Notes under the pieces: model-generated
The model's input: the letters and a program-made list of their open reading frames with translations, nothing else
Database searches by the model: none
What the model was told of the DNA's origin: nothing
Translations under genes and position numbers: made by a program
Part shown: one piece after another, positions 32,270 to 44,482 of the stretch
Position numbering within the stretch: position 1 is the first letter of the stretch
Layout: each line of letters starts with the position of its first letter
Origin: Cerioporus squamosus
Lineage: Eukaryota > Basidiomycota > Agaricomycetes > Polyporales > Polyporaceae
Assembly (NCBI GenBank): GCA_022592435.1
Contig: JABYQS010000198.1
Coordinates: 1 to 59,467 of the forward strand
Direction: 5' to 3'
DNA: 59,467 nucleotides

Positions 32270-34734
32270 ATGTCCAGTGTCGGCGACGCGACTACCGTTG
32301 TGGACGGAACCACCTCCGCTGCGCCGCACTTCGCGAATGGTAAGGCGCCGATCAGCGAAGGACCACATAAGCCGCGCCGCGAGCACAGTGCCGCCAACTT
32401 CGCCACCGCGGTGGACTACATGGAGGAGGAGAGGCCGTTCTTTGTCAAAATCGGCAAGGACGGTCTCATCGCGGCGCTGCAGAAGCTCGACCGACAGCTG
32501 AGGGCGGTGCGTGCTACTTGCTTCCCGACCGACCGACGTTCTGGTAGTCCGGATGAAGTACTCATGCTTGCTCTTGCAGGCCGGGCGCGGGCATGTTCTC
32601 TCCACCAAGGTCAGCGCCACGCGTTCCAATACACTCCGCTACAGCTCATCACGATCCTGCCGTGCATAGAAACCCACAGACTGGATCGGTAAGGAAGTCA
32701 AGCCCGGACAGATTGGCCTCATCAACCACTGGTGGCCTGCCCAAGATCCTCACCAGCCCCGGGAGGTATCCTGGAATGCCCCTGCGCAACTGGTGGGCCC
32801 GCTCATGGGCCGGGAGATGCGGACGTACGTGCCTGGCTACATTTCTATCGCCGCCGCGGCGCAGCTGACATATGCCACCCTCCGCGCTCAGTGTCAGATA
32901 CAGTGATTGAGTTCAACGGCCTGACAGTCGTGCAGGTCTCGCAGAACCAGGCCGCGGTGGTGTCCGACCCGCAGAACCACGTGTTCGTGATTAAGAACTC
33001 GGGCTTTGTCGCGTATGCGATCGAGGGCACGTACAACGTGCTGTCGATTGTGGACCAGACGCACCTGCCGACGAAGATCCAGGACAGGATTACGGGCGTC
33101 GTGCTCGGATGGTGCGTCTGCGTTTTGCGTACTCGTGTGTCTCACGCGAAGTGGATGCACAGCGGTTCTCATGATGCTTCTCGGAATCTGTAGGAGCCAC
33201 GAGGTTACCATGAAGAGCAGCACTGGCTCCGGTGCCAAACAAGATTACGTCGTTGCACTCTTGTATGCCCTCCACACAGTTCTGCTACTCACTTGAAGCT
33301 GACGAGGTATCGCAGCTTGAACATCCCGGCGAACAACTGTGCGATTCTGCAGAAGGGTGATGACCTCGAGCTTCTTCCCGCTGGCCAGCACTTCATCACC
33401 ACCCCGAATGTGACCCTTCGTGGGTTATTCACTCTTGGTGAGAACCAGCTGGAGATGCCGACGAAGGACATGTGGGTCGTCCCCTTCCGGAGCTATGACG
33501 ATGCTCTGACCCTGTTCATTCAGCTTCACAAGGGACCAAGTACCCGTCAGCTTGACGATCTATCTCAAGTGGTGAGTGATGTCTCTCCGTTTTCTTTGGT
33601 CTGTTATTGAACCCTCCACAGGCAGTTGACCGAGCCGCTCAAGCTGACGACGCATGGATATAACACACCTTACGATGCTCTGAGGCAAGTTCACCGCCGC
33701 CTTGAATTACGTCGACCTTCCACTGATTCTCTGTTACATTGTAGGGACAAGACGCAGTCCATCCTGACTCAGATCGTTGCGCACCGTGCGTTCCTCACGT
33801 TCTTATATGGCTGTCTAGTGAAGCGCTGACCTCTCATGGTCCGTAGTGGACTATAGCTCCATGGTTAAGCAGCGTTCTCTCGGACCCGATAACCTCGACG
33901 ATGGAACCGACGCCTCTTCGGCGTTCTTGGACGCGCTCCGGACGCGCGCCATGGACGACCTTCATCTGGCCGCACTGGAGTATGGCATCATCATGAAGGA
34001 CCTGGGTATGTGTCACGAGTGACCTTCTATGGGATAGCTGCTAACCGCCGCAAACTATAGCGGTCATTGATAGGCAATTCAAGGGTCAGTCGCTCACGTT
34101 CTCGTCCGTGGACTTCTTTTCTTATGCTTTAACAGGGGATATCGCGCAGACGATGGACAAGTTGACCACTCGTGCATTGCAGGCTCAGGTCGAGGCAGCG
34201 GTACGTATACAACCCGCCATGACATTGTTCCTCATCATCATTGTCAGCTCACGATATTGGTCAGAACGTCGATCGCGAGAACAGCAACAAGATCAAGCAA
34301 GAGGAGGGTGCGCTCGCCGTCGCCCGCATCAAGGCACAAACACAGAACGTCAGCTGTCATTTTCGCATACGTGTCACTTTGCATAGCGCTCATCAGTCGA
34401 CCTGTAGACCCAAGCCGACGTGGCGGCCTACAACATCGTCGCCGCCGCCGAAGCGCAGGCTAAGAGGCTGCAGATCGAAGCGGAGGCGCAGGCGAAAGCG
34501 ACCCGGATGGCGGCGGAGGCGGAGGCAGAGGCGGTCCGCCTTCGTGCTGCTGCTGACGCTGCTGTCATGGACCAATTCGCGCGCGAGATGGAGTTGCGCA
34601 GGACGGAGATTTCGCGTGTTCGGGCATTTGGGTCGAAGACCGTGTTCGTCCCCACAGATGGGCTTGGTTCTCAGTTGGGAAGCGCGATGGCGATGGGAAT
34701 GGCCGCCGGGCTGGGAGTTGAAGGGAGGAAGTAA
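32270..34734 (+). CDS. SPFH/band 7 (flotillin- or stomatin-like) membrane-scaffold protein
   Basis: Starts MSSVGDATTVVDGTTS (32270). Band 7 landmarks: EVKPGQIGLINH, GLPKILTSPGRYPGMPLRNWW, VIEFNGLTVVQVSQNQAAVV, CAILQKGDDLELLPAGQHFIT, and a C-terminal Ala/Glu/Arg helix (QAKRLQIEAEAQAKATRMAAE) of the flotillin type, ending VEGRK at 34734. Such proteins scaffold membrane microdomains; the exact target membrane is not predictable here. One extra base near 32728-32731 (CACTGGTGGC) breaks the frame between GQIGLINH and GLPKIL; the rest is in frame through GT-AG introns. A MITE begins 55 bp after the stop, so the 3' UTR is likely altered. Confidence 0.8.
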
Positions 34735-34789
34735 CGTCATTCAAGGGGGAATGTTGCTGTTGCACCGCGCAGTGGTCGGGACTTGTATG

Positions 34790-35394
34790 TAGTGACTTGC
34801 AAGTCCCGGCTTGGCCTGAAGCCCGGGGCTTGGGCCCGGCTTCAGACGGCTCGGGCTTTGTGGACCTCTAGGACGAGCCCCGAGGACGGCTCAGGCCGGG
34901 CCTTGGGGCTCGTCCCGGCTCAGGCCGCGGCTTTGGTTGGCTGAAGAGGAGTACTGACCGGGCACGGTCCACGGACTACGGCTATTTGGGCGAGTCTCGC
35001 GGCACGTGTGAGCGATTTCTCGAGTTCAATGTACACACCTGCCAACATGTCAGAGAGTCCCTAAATATGATTTGGCAGTTCTTCTCTTGAGCGCGCAGGT
35101 TGCTGTGCTTACGGACACATGTCAAGAGCAGGGGATCCCCGATAGGAGGCATGTGAGTCTGGAAAACTGAGTACACGGAGAGTTCTGACCCATTCTGACA
35201 GGTCATTGGGCTCATCGAGGGCGTGAACGGGACAGCGCTCAAGCCCCGGCCTGACGGCTCGGCTTGGGCTTGATCAATTCGCAAGCCGGGCCCTCGACCA
35301 TCCAAAGCCGCCACCAAGGCTCGTCTCGTCCCGGCCTGCAGGGCGGCTCGGCCTCACGGCTTGACGGCCTGAGGCCGGGACTTGCAAGTCACTA
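34790..35394. mobile_element. hAT-type MITE, 605 bp
   Basis: Ends are perfect inverted repeats of at least 21 bp starting TAGTGACTTGCAAGTCCCGG. An exact 8-bp direct repeat, CTTGTATG, lies immediately outside (34782-34789 and 35395-35402), the target-duplication size of hAT elements. The interior is very GC-rich near both ends (repeated CCCGGGCTTGGGCCC-like runs) and has no transposase, so it is non-autonomous. Intact ends and duplication suggest recent insertion, just after the SPFH gene. Confidence 0.85.
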
Positions 35395-35402
35395 CTTGTA
35401 TG

Positions 35403-37985
35403 ATCTCATTTTCATCCCCTATGAGTGCTGGAATAAGAGCAGGAGAGCTTCGCGACTGGGGGTGGAAACCCGTACTAGGATGGTCGTTGCGACATTCGAA
35501 GTCGCAGAGGGCTCACTGCGCTCTGAAACCTTCGGCACCAACTATGCAGTGTCCAAAAACAGCGTACGCGCCATGGCAGTAAGGGTTGTCTTTCTTTTGC
35601 GAGGGTGTGGGTTATTGAGATCTGAGATTATTCTGCGATTACCTCGAGCGCACTACTTACCCCCTTGCGCGACGTGCTACATCAGCGAACCGCGGGTCTT
35701 TATGCAAAAGCATAACATGTACGAATTGTAGGTCTTGCGCTATATTGACGAAAATCAGCATAGCTCAGAGTAATCGGCGATGACATGACGCCAAATTCAC
35801 CGATATTATCCGTATTAACCTGTAGGATGACATCCAGGCTGATGGACCGAGGATGATTGGGTTGGCCTATTGTTATGGACCCTAGAATCGATTAGTAGCT
35901 ATTATTTTTATAGTAACTACATCCTAAGACTCTTGGACACATGGTACATAACTCTAGAGCCGTTGTAATCAAGCAGAGGTAGTAGTAGTGGCGGACGAAG
36001 GCAAGACGCGTCGCGACGCGTTCAACGCGTCTGTGACCATTATATTTACTTGGTTCAAGTGGGCGGGGAGATCCCCGCCGCTTGTCCGATTCCACAAGAG
36101 ATGAGGTTCTCAGTCTTGGTTTGAGTTCAGTGCAAGAGAGTAATGCATGACGGTAGATCTGATAGTAGATCTACTATCTATTTCTTGTCTGTAGCACGTA
36201 GTGTGTGAGCCCTAATCCCGTACGGTACAATGTACCACCTCATAAGTCTGCATCTCCGTCCACGCAAACGTCGCAGATGATGTTCAGGCCTCACCACGCT
36301 GATAATAAGCGTGTACGCCAGGGGACGGGCCTGGAAACAACCTGGAAACCAGTCTAAGCGTCTACTACTATACCCGAACGGATTTTCACGTCAACATCCC
36401 AGAAGAGGAGGAAACCCGCAATAGAAAATACCGCGAACCACAGTTGTCGAAGACATGGGCAGCAAGCAAGTACTACTGAAATCTGATAGACATGAGGTTC
36501 GGACAGATAAACAGAAAAGAGAGTCAAGAGAACGAGTCGGAGCTGCGAGCGAGACGCGCTCAACGCCCAAATCGAGCGTGCCGAACATGCCGGTTTAACG
36601 ATATGCTTAAGTAATCACTGCCAGACCTCCGTCGCAAGACCGATTCCTTTTTGTGGAATCGGAACCGGACGTCTTGCTGACTAAGCAATGCGCGCTAAGC
36701 AATCCGCGGAATGGCCCAGGGGAGGGGATTGATCATGATCAAGAGGCGGCGGGCAAAGCCGCTGGACACCGTGATGGCGATTTTGAGCTCCGCTGCGTGA
36801 ACTTACACTACGTGCATCCGCTGGAAATTGGTGGAGTGAAAGTGGTGTGAAAGTCCGGGAGGGTGTTAACTGACACATGTAAATATAACCCCATTCACAT
36901 CGCGGAGAAGTATAAAATACACATCTAAATCTCACTGCTTTCCCCAGCGGTGAAAGGTTAACTTTCTCTGGCCGCAAACACGGAGCGTGAAAGTCTGACT
37001 TACACAAGACCATCCCGAGGCAAGAAAACCTTTGAGAATGGGAGCCATTCTTGCATCTTTTGCGACACTTGTGGGGTTAACAATCACAGACAATAAGCGT
37101 GACGATAAGTTGTTTGTGACGGGCGGCCTATCGGCGCCGCTGAATTGTGCCGGAAAGGTTAACAATCGGGGCTATAGAAAGGGACGAGTAAGCTTACCTG
37201 TAAACACCACTTTATCCGCCAGAGAAAGGGACAACTTAGCTGACCTTTCTCATGCATTTCTCAGGACGAGTTTGCTCCTGCGTAAGGTAACCCGTCTATG
37301 TGTACGATAGTTATCCTTACACGTCTCGAGAAAGCGGCGGGAGAGTGTGCGCTTAGGCGCGCTTCCGCGCTCACCAGGGCGCCTTTGGGCACTTGTCCGC
37401 GCACCAACGCTCCTTTGCGCTCGGTTGCGCTCGGAGTTGCACACAAGTTAGCCAAATTTGCGCTTTCTGGTGATCCGAGGGCGCAGGGATGCGCGAATTT
37501 GCGCGCAACAATGTGCGCATTTGGTGCGGACTTCCCGCGGGAACCTCACATGCGCCGAGTGCGCGCGTCCGGGCGAGCCTACGTCCTGGGCGACGACAAG
37601 GCGGAGTGAACTGGCGCGTAGCGTGTGCGCAAGAAGCGTCTCCGTTTGGGTTTGGACATGTCTGGCGGTGAGCGCTGCGTCGCATGGCTGGGAAGCCTCC
37701 GACCCGTCCCTATGAGTCGCCACCGCAGCTTTCACTGTTCACTCTCGAGCAGTACACAGACCTATCCGGCGGAGAGGAGTGATGAGGGGCTCTTGTGCAC
37801 ATATTGTAGCACTGCAGGTGCGCAATCACGCGCCATGAATCTGCCATACGTCTGTCGCGACTCGCCGGCCGCTTCGTCGCGCGCGCTGTTGGATCATGCT
37901 AGGGTGCGCAACTGAAAGATGTTCAGCATAGAAAGTGCAGCGCACGGTTCAAGCGAAGTCATTACATGCCAGCTGCTCAAGAAGA
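35403..37985. other. Gene-poor, repeat-like region
   Basis: No protein gene is recognisable in about 2.6 kb. It contains an 18-bp perfect palindrome at 36161-36178, a hairpin CCGATTCC-N7-GGAATCGG near 36639-36662, several GGTTAAC motifs between 36860 and 37165, and a block dense in GCGC from 37330 to 37640. Probably old transposon debris next to the transposase gene. Confidence 0.45.
36161..36178. repeat. 18-bp perfect palindrome
   Basis: GATAGTAGATCTACTATC equals its own reverse complement. Nothing around it says whether it is a binding site or a remnant of abutting inverted repeats. Confidence 0.6.
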
Positions 37986-38836
37986 TCACCACATTTCGTC
38001 CGGATGAACCACCGGAATAAGTTCGTCCTCGTCCTCAGAACCATTCCCCTCCCCATCTTCCCCGTCCGCGTTGCTGTGAGCTTCTTCGGTATACTCCGCG
38101 ACACTCTCTCCAGCAAGAGTATGTCCGTCCTCGTCATCGGGGAGCTTGTCGAAATAGTCTTCACCCAAGTATTGCCGGCAGTACTTGGTGAAGTTAGACG
38201 GGAGGTCGTAGGCGACCTCCGCAAGTCGGCTATGGATGAGCATTTCTTTGGTGCTGACCCTGTCGTACAAATCCCACAAGATTCGATTGAAGCGAGCATA
38301 GACTGCACGGTCGGCGAAGCGAAGGTAGGTCCACGACTTGATTTCTCCGGCGGAACGAACAGGCGCGGAAAAGCGAACCTCTTGTCGCGGCTGCGGCAAA
38401 CGTGTCAGTAGGTTGCAGTTCTGAATTGCGACAAGCCCGTACGTTATCTGTGATGATCTCCGTGGTGTAAGAGAGCATCATGGAGTCTACTGTATTCTGA
38501 TAAGAGCTGCCGACAGTGATGATAGCGACTGCATAAGACGATGAGGTCGGAGTCGAGCAAAGTGAGCGAGGTCTGCGTAAAGAACTCACCTTCGCCCGGG
38601 TACAGCTCGCTGAGCATCACTCCCCCTACATTGAAGGTAGCCAGAGGCTGCCGATCATTGGTCATGGCGTATTGGACGCCTACGACTGCCGCGAACCTGG
38701 TGGCGGGGCTTAAGAGTGGTGCGTGCCTCAGATAAGAGAAGTGGTCATGCATACGGGCGACTCACTAATGCTGCTCATGCCTCTCGGAAGGAGGGTCTCC
38801 GGGGTTAACGCATTCGATGGGGTTTCGAGTATTCAT
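37986..38836 (-). CDS. Hypothetical protein, weakly supported
   Basis: The best-supported part is the exon frame 37986-38399, containing RFADRAVYARFNRILWDLYDRV and EMLIHSRLAEVAYDLPSNFTKYCRQYLGEDYF followed by an acidic tail (EDGEGNGSEDEDE). Upstream, a possible exon reads FAAVVGVQYAMTNDRQPLATF (about 38600-38705) and an ATG at 38836 opens MNTRNPIECVNPGDPP before a GTGAGT donor. The family is not recognised. It lies just downstream of the Tnp2 transposase on the same strand and may be part of the same element. Confidence 0.35.
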
Positions 38837-38991
38837 GGTGGAGGGAGATGTACAGAGATGAGGTGGCGATTCGATAAGAGCGGAGGGTATAATATAGTCT
38901 AACAGATCACAAAGGAAGGCATACAAAGGAACCACAGGGCACTCGCGCCACGCAATATGACGCAGAGGCAGTTACAGGGCGTGTCTCGGGG

Positions 38992-41900
38992 CTAGGTCTG
39001 CGCAGAATTCATCAGTTGAGGTGTCCAGAAGAGCCAGCAAAAGTGGCTTACCCGGTCAAGGTCGCGCACGACGATGCAGTCGCAGTATATGTCATCCGGA
39101 CGGTAGACGTACACCGCAAAATGCGACACGACATCCTCCATCCTGACGACACAAGGCGTTGACTGGAAGCGGTTGTAGTACAGCTGGGTGTTGATATCCG
39201 GCCATCTGCGATACGGATCCTTGGCAGCGTCCTCTGCGCTCAGACGTTCGTATGCGTCGATGACAAGGAAGGGCTCTATGACTGCTTTACCAGCACGTGT
39301 TCGTGAGTGCAGGTAGATTTGAGCAATCTGGCCAGCACGGCGTTGAAGACCATCAGGCGAATGAGCGTCGTGGAAGACAACGAAGGAGTTGCGAAGGCCC
39401 TTCTCTCGGGTGGCGAAGACAACATTCCGACGGGTGACGTTACCAACTGGTTGACCAAAAGGACTGAGTGGAGGGCGACTGCGCGTGCTTGAGCGAAAGC
39501 CGTGGGCTGAAGTGAACTGATCCGATCCCGACGCGTTGATTAGGTGGAGGATTGAGTTATAGATGGAAATAGGCAACGGCTGTTGGCGTTGCTGATCATA
39601 GTCGTTAACGTCAACTTCGTCCGCGGCCGCACCGAACCCAAATACAAGCGCATCAACAACACGAGTCCCGTAAGTGGCCTCCCCGAAGGCCTGACGATAG
39701 CTCTCCATCAGCTCGCTATACTCCGCGTTATCCGGCCATTTCATCGAGGCCATGAGGACGCGCAGGTTGACTCCAATATACTGTAGAGTTTCGACCGATG
39801 CGGTGCAGGCCCCAGCAGGGTGTGACCTGTAACCGCCCGCAGTCGCCGGAGCGGAGCGGAGGCGCCCAAAATTGTCCTGATTTGGCCTGCTAAACGCCCG
39901 AAAACCGAGCCAAAACGCGAAAATGGGGGCCCCAAAGGGGCCGTGACCTGTGACCTACAGCACGATGCGGTGCGGCGGAGGTCCCTGTGACCTGTGACGC
40001 GCCGCATCGGTCGAAACTCTACAGTAGAAGTAGCGCAAGAACGTGATCGGCATGTCAGCTGTGGGAGAGACATTACACATTGTCGAGAGGAGTCACAAGC
40101 GCGCTCACCAGTTTTGTTGTTGGTGTTCGTCATGCCGATAAGACCGTTGTACCGCTCGAAGGGGAAAGCCCACCAGCCGTTGACCGCGCCAAATAGCACG
40201 AGACACTCGTAGAGGTGGAGGGACAAGTGGTGATTGGGAACAAATTGGTGGTCGAAGAGTTCCTGCAGGCCTCGCAAATATGAGTACATGTGCTCATCAT
40301 AGGCTGCTGCTCGATCCTGCGACATAGAGCGTCTGGATGCAAGGTCGACAGCGGAGACGAGATGCAGGAAGTTGTCTAATAGATCCTTGTCGTGTTGCGA
40401 GGCGTTCGGGGAGCTCCACAGACGGAACAAGGTGATGACCATGCTAACGGTACACACTGTACGCCACTGATCAGCCTTCAACTTCCCATGGCTCGCGCTC
40501 CCGAAGTTCGATGGAGGGCGCTGCAGCCACGATGGCAGATGTGTCTGGCCTATATCGTGTCTGATCGTCTGCAAGATGTCGTACGAAAGAACGCGGAACT
40601 TGGAGATATCTGTAGGTCCTTCCGATTGCAGATGGAAGTCAGTGGTGTCGTAGTTGAGGACAGTAGGAACACTGATGGGATGAGTTTCGTCGATGGTCTT
40701 CGCCTGACAGTGGCGCAGTGTCAGCACAGACAGTCAGCGGACAGGATGCCATGCGCTTGTGGTGCGTACCCATTTGATGAGACTCTTGATGTACGCCGCC
40801 TTAGTGAGCTTCTTGTCCTCCAGCAACACGTCGTTGAGCTTGGCGATTGCCACGATGTAGCCCTTACGGAGCTTGTCCAGCGCGTTGCTGGAGCACTTGC
40901 GTAACGCACGGACTGCCTTCCCTAGCTCTCTCTCCTGTTCCTCTGGGGTATGTGGACGAACCTTCTGCCCGCTAGGAGGTTTATCCTTGATGTCGACGCC
41001 CCATATCTCCATACAGTGGTGACGGAGTTCGCCGAGGAACAGGTTGTGCATGACATCGATGACTGCGAATCGAGTGGGATCCCAGTACGGTAGACGCAGC
41101 AGCTCGGACCAGCGCACTCCATGGTTGTCCACGATGAACTTGCGCGTGGCCGAGTCACCGTCTCTCCACTCCTCCGCCAGCTTGAGGTGTTCGGCCCATG
41201 TTCTTGGGGAAGGCCAACTCGCCCGATCAATGTTTGTGATGTTCTGCCTCAGCAAGCGACAGAACGAGCAGAAGTTCGTTGCAGAGTGACCTGCGAAGCC
41301 TGCAGCCTTACGAGAAGCCGGGAGGTCGCATACCAAGGGAATCATGGCCACGCGCACAAGACGGCCCATCCACCGCAGTGCCGTGCGCGTGAAATACACG
41401 CCGTGGGTCCACAACCTGAGCAGCTCGTCGACTAGCGGCGCGAGCAGATGGTTGAGCTCCTCCAGGCGTGGCTCTCGAGGACCGGGGATGATACCCGCGA
41501 GATATATGTTTTCGGGAGCGTAGCGGACGTCCATGGGGAGGTTCAAGCAGGCCATGTATATCGCTCCTATGGAATGTGACTTGCCCGCCTTCTTGTTCCC
41601 ATATGGGTTAAACCAGTCGACGAAGAGGCTGAACACGAGATGTATGGAGCCATTGCGTTGAACGCAGAAGAGCGTCTTGCCGTCAGGACCACGGAACTCC
41701 CGGATTGCTGGCGCGTCTTTGATGTCGTGCCATTGGCCCACAGGTGCAGTTGACGTCCAGCTCGTCTCGAGGAGCTTTTCGATCTCAGGTCGAGACAGGA
41801 ACCACTTGAGCCAAGAAATGAGCGTTCGATATGGGAAGACACAGATCAGCTTGAACACGATGCGCGGAGCGTCCTTTTTGCGTTTCGGAGGTTGCCTGTC

Positions 41901-43217
41901 TTCGACGACAAGGGCAGCACCGCAGGTATCGCCGTCCGCGTTGACATGACTGCACGTATGAGGGTAGGGGTCGTCTACTTTCAAGGGGTCGTCGTCCGGG
42001 GCGTAGATCGCGAAGCACTTCGGGCAGCATGCGTAGCGGATTATGTCGGGGTCGAGGTGAAGGACACGTAATGCCGTCCGGATATCGCGAGGGATGCATC
42101 GGAGAAGGAGCCGCTGCGCATTATCGATGACTACGTTGGGGGCGTTACACCACATGAACGCTCCGAACATAATAGTCTTGAGGGCGACAAGGAGGAAATT
42201 CGCTTTGGGATGGGACACACCAGCAAACGTGTGCATGATGACGGCGGTGACGAGCCCAAGGGTGATGAATGGTTCCAGAGAGCTTCTGAACGAGAATGCG
42301 CTCTCTGGAGACGTATGTTAGCCGTGCACATGTCTAAAAGCAAGGAGAGTTGATCAAACTCACCGGTGCTGACAATCTCAGTGTCATCTCCCTGAACGCC
42401 CACGTTCCGCTTCACCATCTCTCTTCTCCACGCAGTCAGTTCCGCCGTAACAGCCTGCTTCATATACGTCTCGATATCCTCCAGTAGCTTCTCTCGGCGG
42501 CGATCCGTATCGTAGTCGCCTATAGGAAGGAGCGCAGCTGCGTCGGCATATAAATCGGGTAAGATCTTCTTACGATACTCGATCCAGCGTGCGGTAGGGG
42601 CGTCCCTGGTATCCAGTTCCGAGGGAGGGTCGATGGGACTGTAGGGGGGAACCGTGAACTTCAGGATGGGATGTCGAAAGTGTTGTTCTTTCAGGGCGAG
42701 CTTTGACTGAATCTCCGCAATCTCCCGGATACGTTGCTGTAGGGACAGAGCATGAGCGCTACATGAGCTCTGTCATATTAATACTCGGACGACTGACCTG
42801 CGGACTTGTCTTCGTCGGTTAGGGCTCGGGCGCAACTCCCACGTCGATGCCTTCTTCCGGGTCGCCGGGATTGTCCGCCATCGCAGACTGCAGAATTCAT
42901 GAGCTAGGTGGGGGAGTAATCACGCCGCTACTCACCTCTACGGTGTCCGACTCTACATCACGCGGACGTACTGCAACCGATTCTTCAAACGGCTCTTGCG
43001 GGTCACACATCATAGCGAGAAGTACCGTGGCTTCCGGAGTGGTTGGGAGGTGGTCGCCGTGTTCATCCTGACTTTGCGAGTACTTCTCGCGGATCTGGTG
43101 ACGCTTCACTATCCGTGGGTGGCACATGCGCCCAGGTTGCACGACGCCTTGCTGATCGACATAAGTCCACAGGAGCTTGCACTCGCTACAAGTGCACGGC
43201 TTCTCTCGCACCGTCAT
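38992..43217 (-). mobile_element. CACTA/En-Spm-like element gene: Tnp2 transposase, interrupted
   Basis: Exon 1 (43217-42936) has a CTCSEC cysteine motif and YVDQQGVVQPGRMCHPRIVKRH, common at the start of basidiomycete Tnp2-like proteins. A 500-codon frame (42236-40734) carries HTFAGVSHPKANFLLVALK, ACCPKCFAIYAP, GKSHSIGAIYMACLNLP, YLAGIIPGPREP, GFAGHSATNFCSFC and VIDVMHNLFLGELRHH, the Tnp2 core. Then LPSWLQRPPSNFGSASHGKLKADQWR and FPFERYNGLIG (40.1-40.7 kb) and a C-terminal exon 39753-38992. A MITE at 39781-40024 sits inside the coding sequence and brings a stop in the transposase frame, so this copy is inactive as it stands. Terminal repeats were not located. Confidence 0.8.
39781..40024. 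mobile_element. Tc1/mariner-type MITE, 244 bp, nested in transposase gene
   Basis: Perfect inverted ends of 23 bp starting CTGTAGAGTTTCGACCGATG, flanked by TA on both sides (39779-39780 and 40025-40026). Inside are three copies of a GTGACCTGTRAC motif. Removing it with one TA gives an uninterrupted transposase frame TFLRYFYIGVNLRVLM across the site, which shows it is an insertion. Confidence 0.85.
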
Positions 43218-43623
43218 GGTGCGAGAATAGCTCAGTCCGTGGGTGAGTCGATGAGGTCGATGATCGAGGACAACAGCCACAGTAGGCGTGTAGCGTGCAA
43301 GCGCTAATCGAGGGAAAGCGGTGCATCGTATTGATGGATTATCGCAGATGAAGGCTTTACGATAAGACATACAACTCTGAACTCATGCGCGCGCAGCCTC
43401 CCAAATGGGCCGAACGCCGATGCTCGCAGCGGGCGGGCGGCGAGGTTCGTCCTCGAGAAGGACTAGACTTTGGAAAAGGACCCAACCAAGCTCAGGATGC
43501 TCCCACAGAACTACGGCGCTGAACCGAACCTCCCGAATGCAAAGCCCGACTGAACGACTTGAGTAACATGAGCAGGAACGCGAACTATGGATCCGTTATC
43601 AGTACTACCGTACAGGCGACCAA

Positions 43624-44482
43624 TCACTGGAAGCTTACCGCGGTGAGAATGAGGGCAACGCTGGCCGAGGCGAAAGCCCGGATTTTGAACGACCAGGATG
43701 ACCTTCGCACGCACTCGAGCTCTTCTTGAACGTGCTCTAGGTTGCTGGAGAGATCGGCGATGATAGTTGCATGGATAGTCTGGGTGTGGAATAGGGAACG
43801 CGACAACTCATGTAGTTTCTCCGAGTCGTCGCGGAGTGCTTCTCGCTCTTGCCGCACACGCTCTGCAACACGCATGTCAAGATACGCAGGCAGAGGACAT
43901 CGTACTACTCACCAGTTGTCCTATAAAGAAGTCTCTTGGCTGCTCGTTGACCGTCGCCAATCTCTCCGCGCAGGTTCGCCACTCGGCTCTCGGCATGAAG
44001 CAAACGCTCCGACAACAACGTCTGCGAGCCTTCGTCAAGTACAATCAGCGGGAGGAAGTCGACACATACCTGGATGCGCACTGCGCAGTCCAATTTCTCG
44101 AGGACTTTAACTTGGCGCTCTGCGAGAGACTCCAACAAGCCGGAGAGCTTGTCATCATAACTTTCCAGTTGCATGTGTCCAGCACCGTTACTTCGCTATC
44201 CTCTTGTCAAGAGAGGGGTACTCACACGCTCCATGGTGCTTCGGAAAATACAGCGGTTGACTCCCGCAGGAGAGATGCCACGCTTCCTCCAAGGTCGGCG
44301 TATGCGTTCAGCTGGTCAACAGCCGTGTCTAGACCCAAGCTAGAAAGAGAGGTCGCAGACTCCGCAGGGGAGGGAGGCGGCAAAGTAGCTGATCCAGAGC
44401 CAGATTCGCCAGAGGAGGAGCTACTGCTGAGCCGTTCGGGATCAGGCGAGGGCGAGCGAGAAGGGGACATCGCCATGTGCAT
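43624..44482 (-). CDS. Coiled-coil protein with C-terminal membrane anchor, unknown function
   Basis: Starts near MHMAMSPSRSPSPDPERL (44482) with a Ser/Pro-rich head, then SLGLDTAVDQLNAYADLGGSV. Exons link in frame through GT-AG introns to helices SYDDKLSGLLESLAERQVKVLEKL, TLLSERLLHAESRVANLRGEIG and REALRDDSEKLHELSRSLF ... LSSNLEHVQEELECVRR. The end, FKIRAFASASVALILTA, is one hydrophobic segment, so the protein looks tail-anchored with a cytosolic coiled coil. A GTAAGC at the last codons could splice on to a further exon. No family recognised. Confidence 0.65.

Noticed and set aside
34790..43217. RIP-type C-to-T mutation of repeats
   Set aside because: The MITEs and transposase keep GC-rich sequence and CpG/CpA without evident bias.
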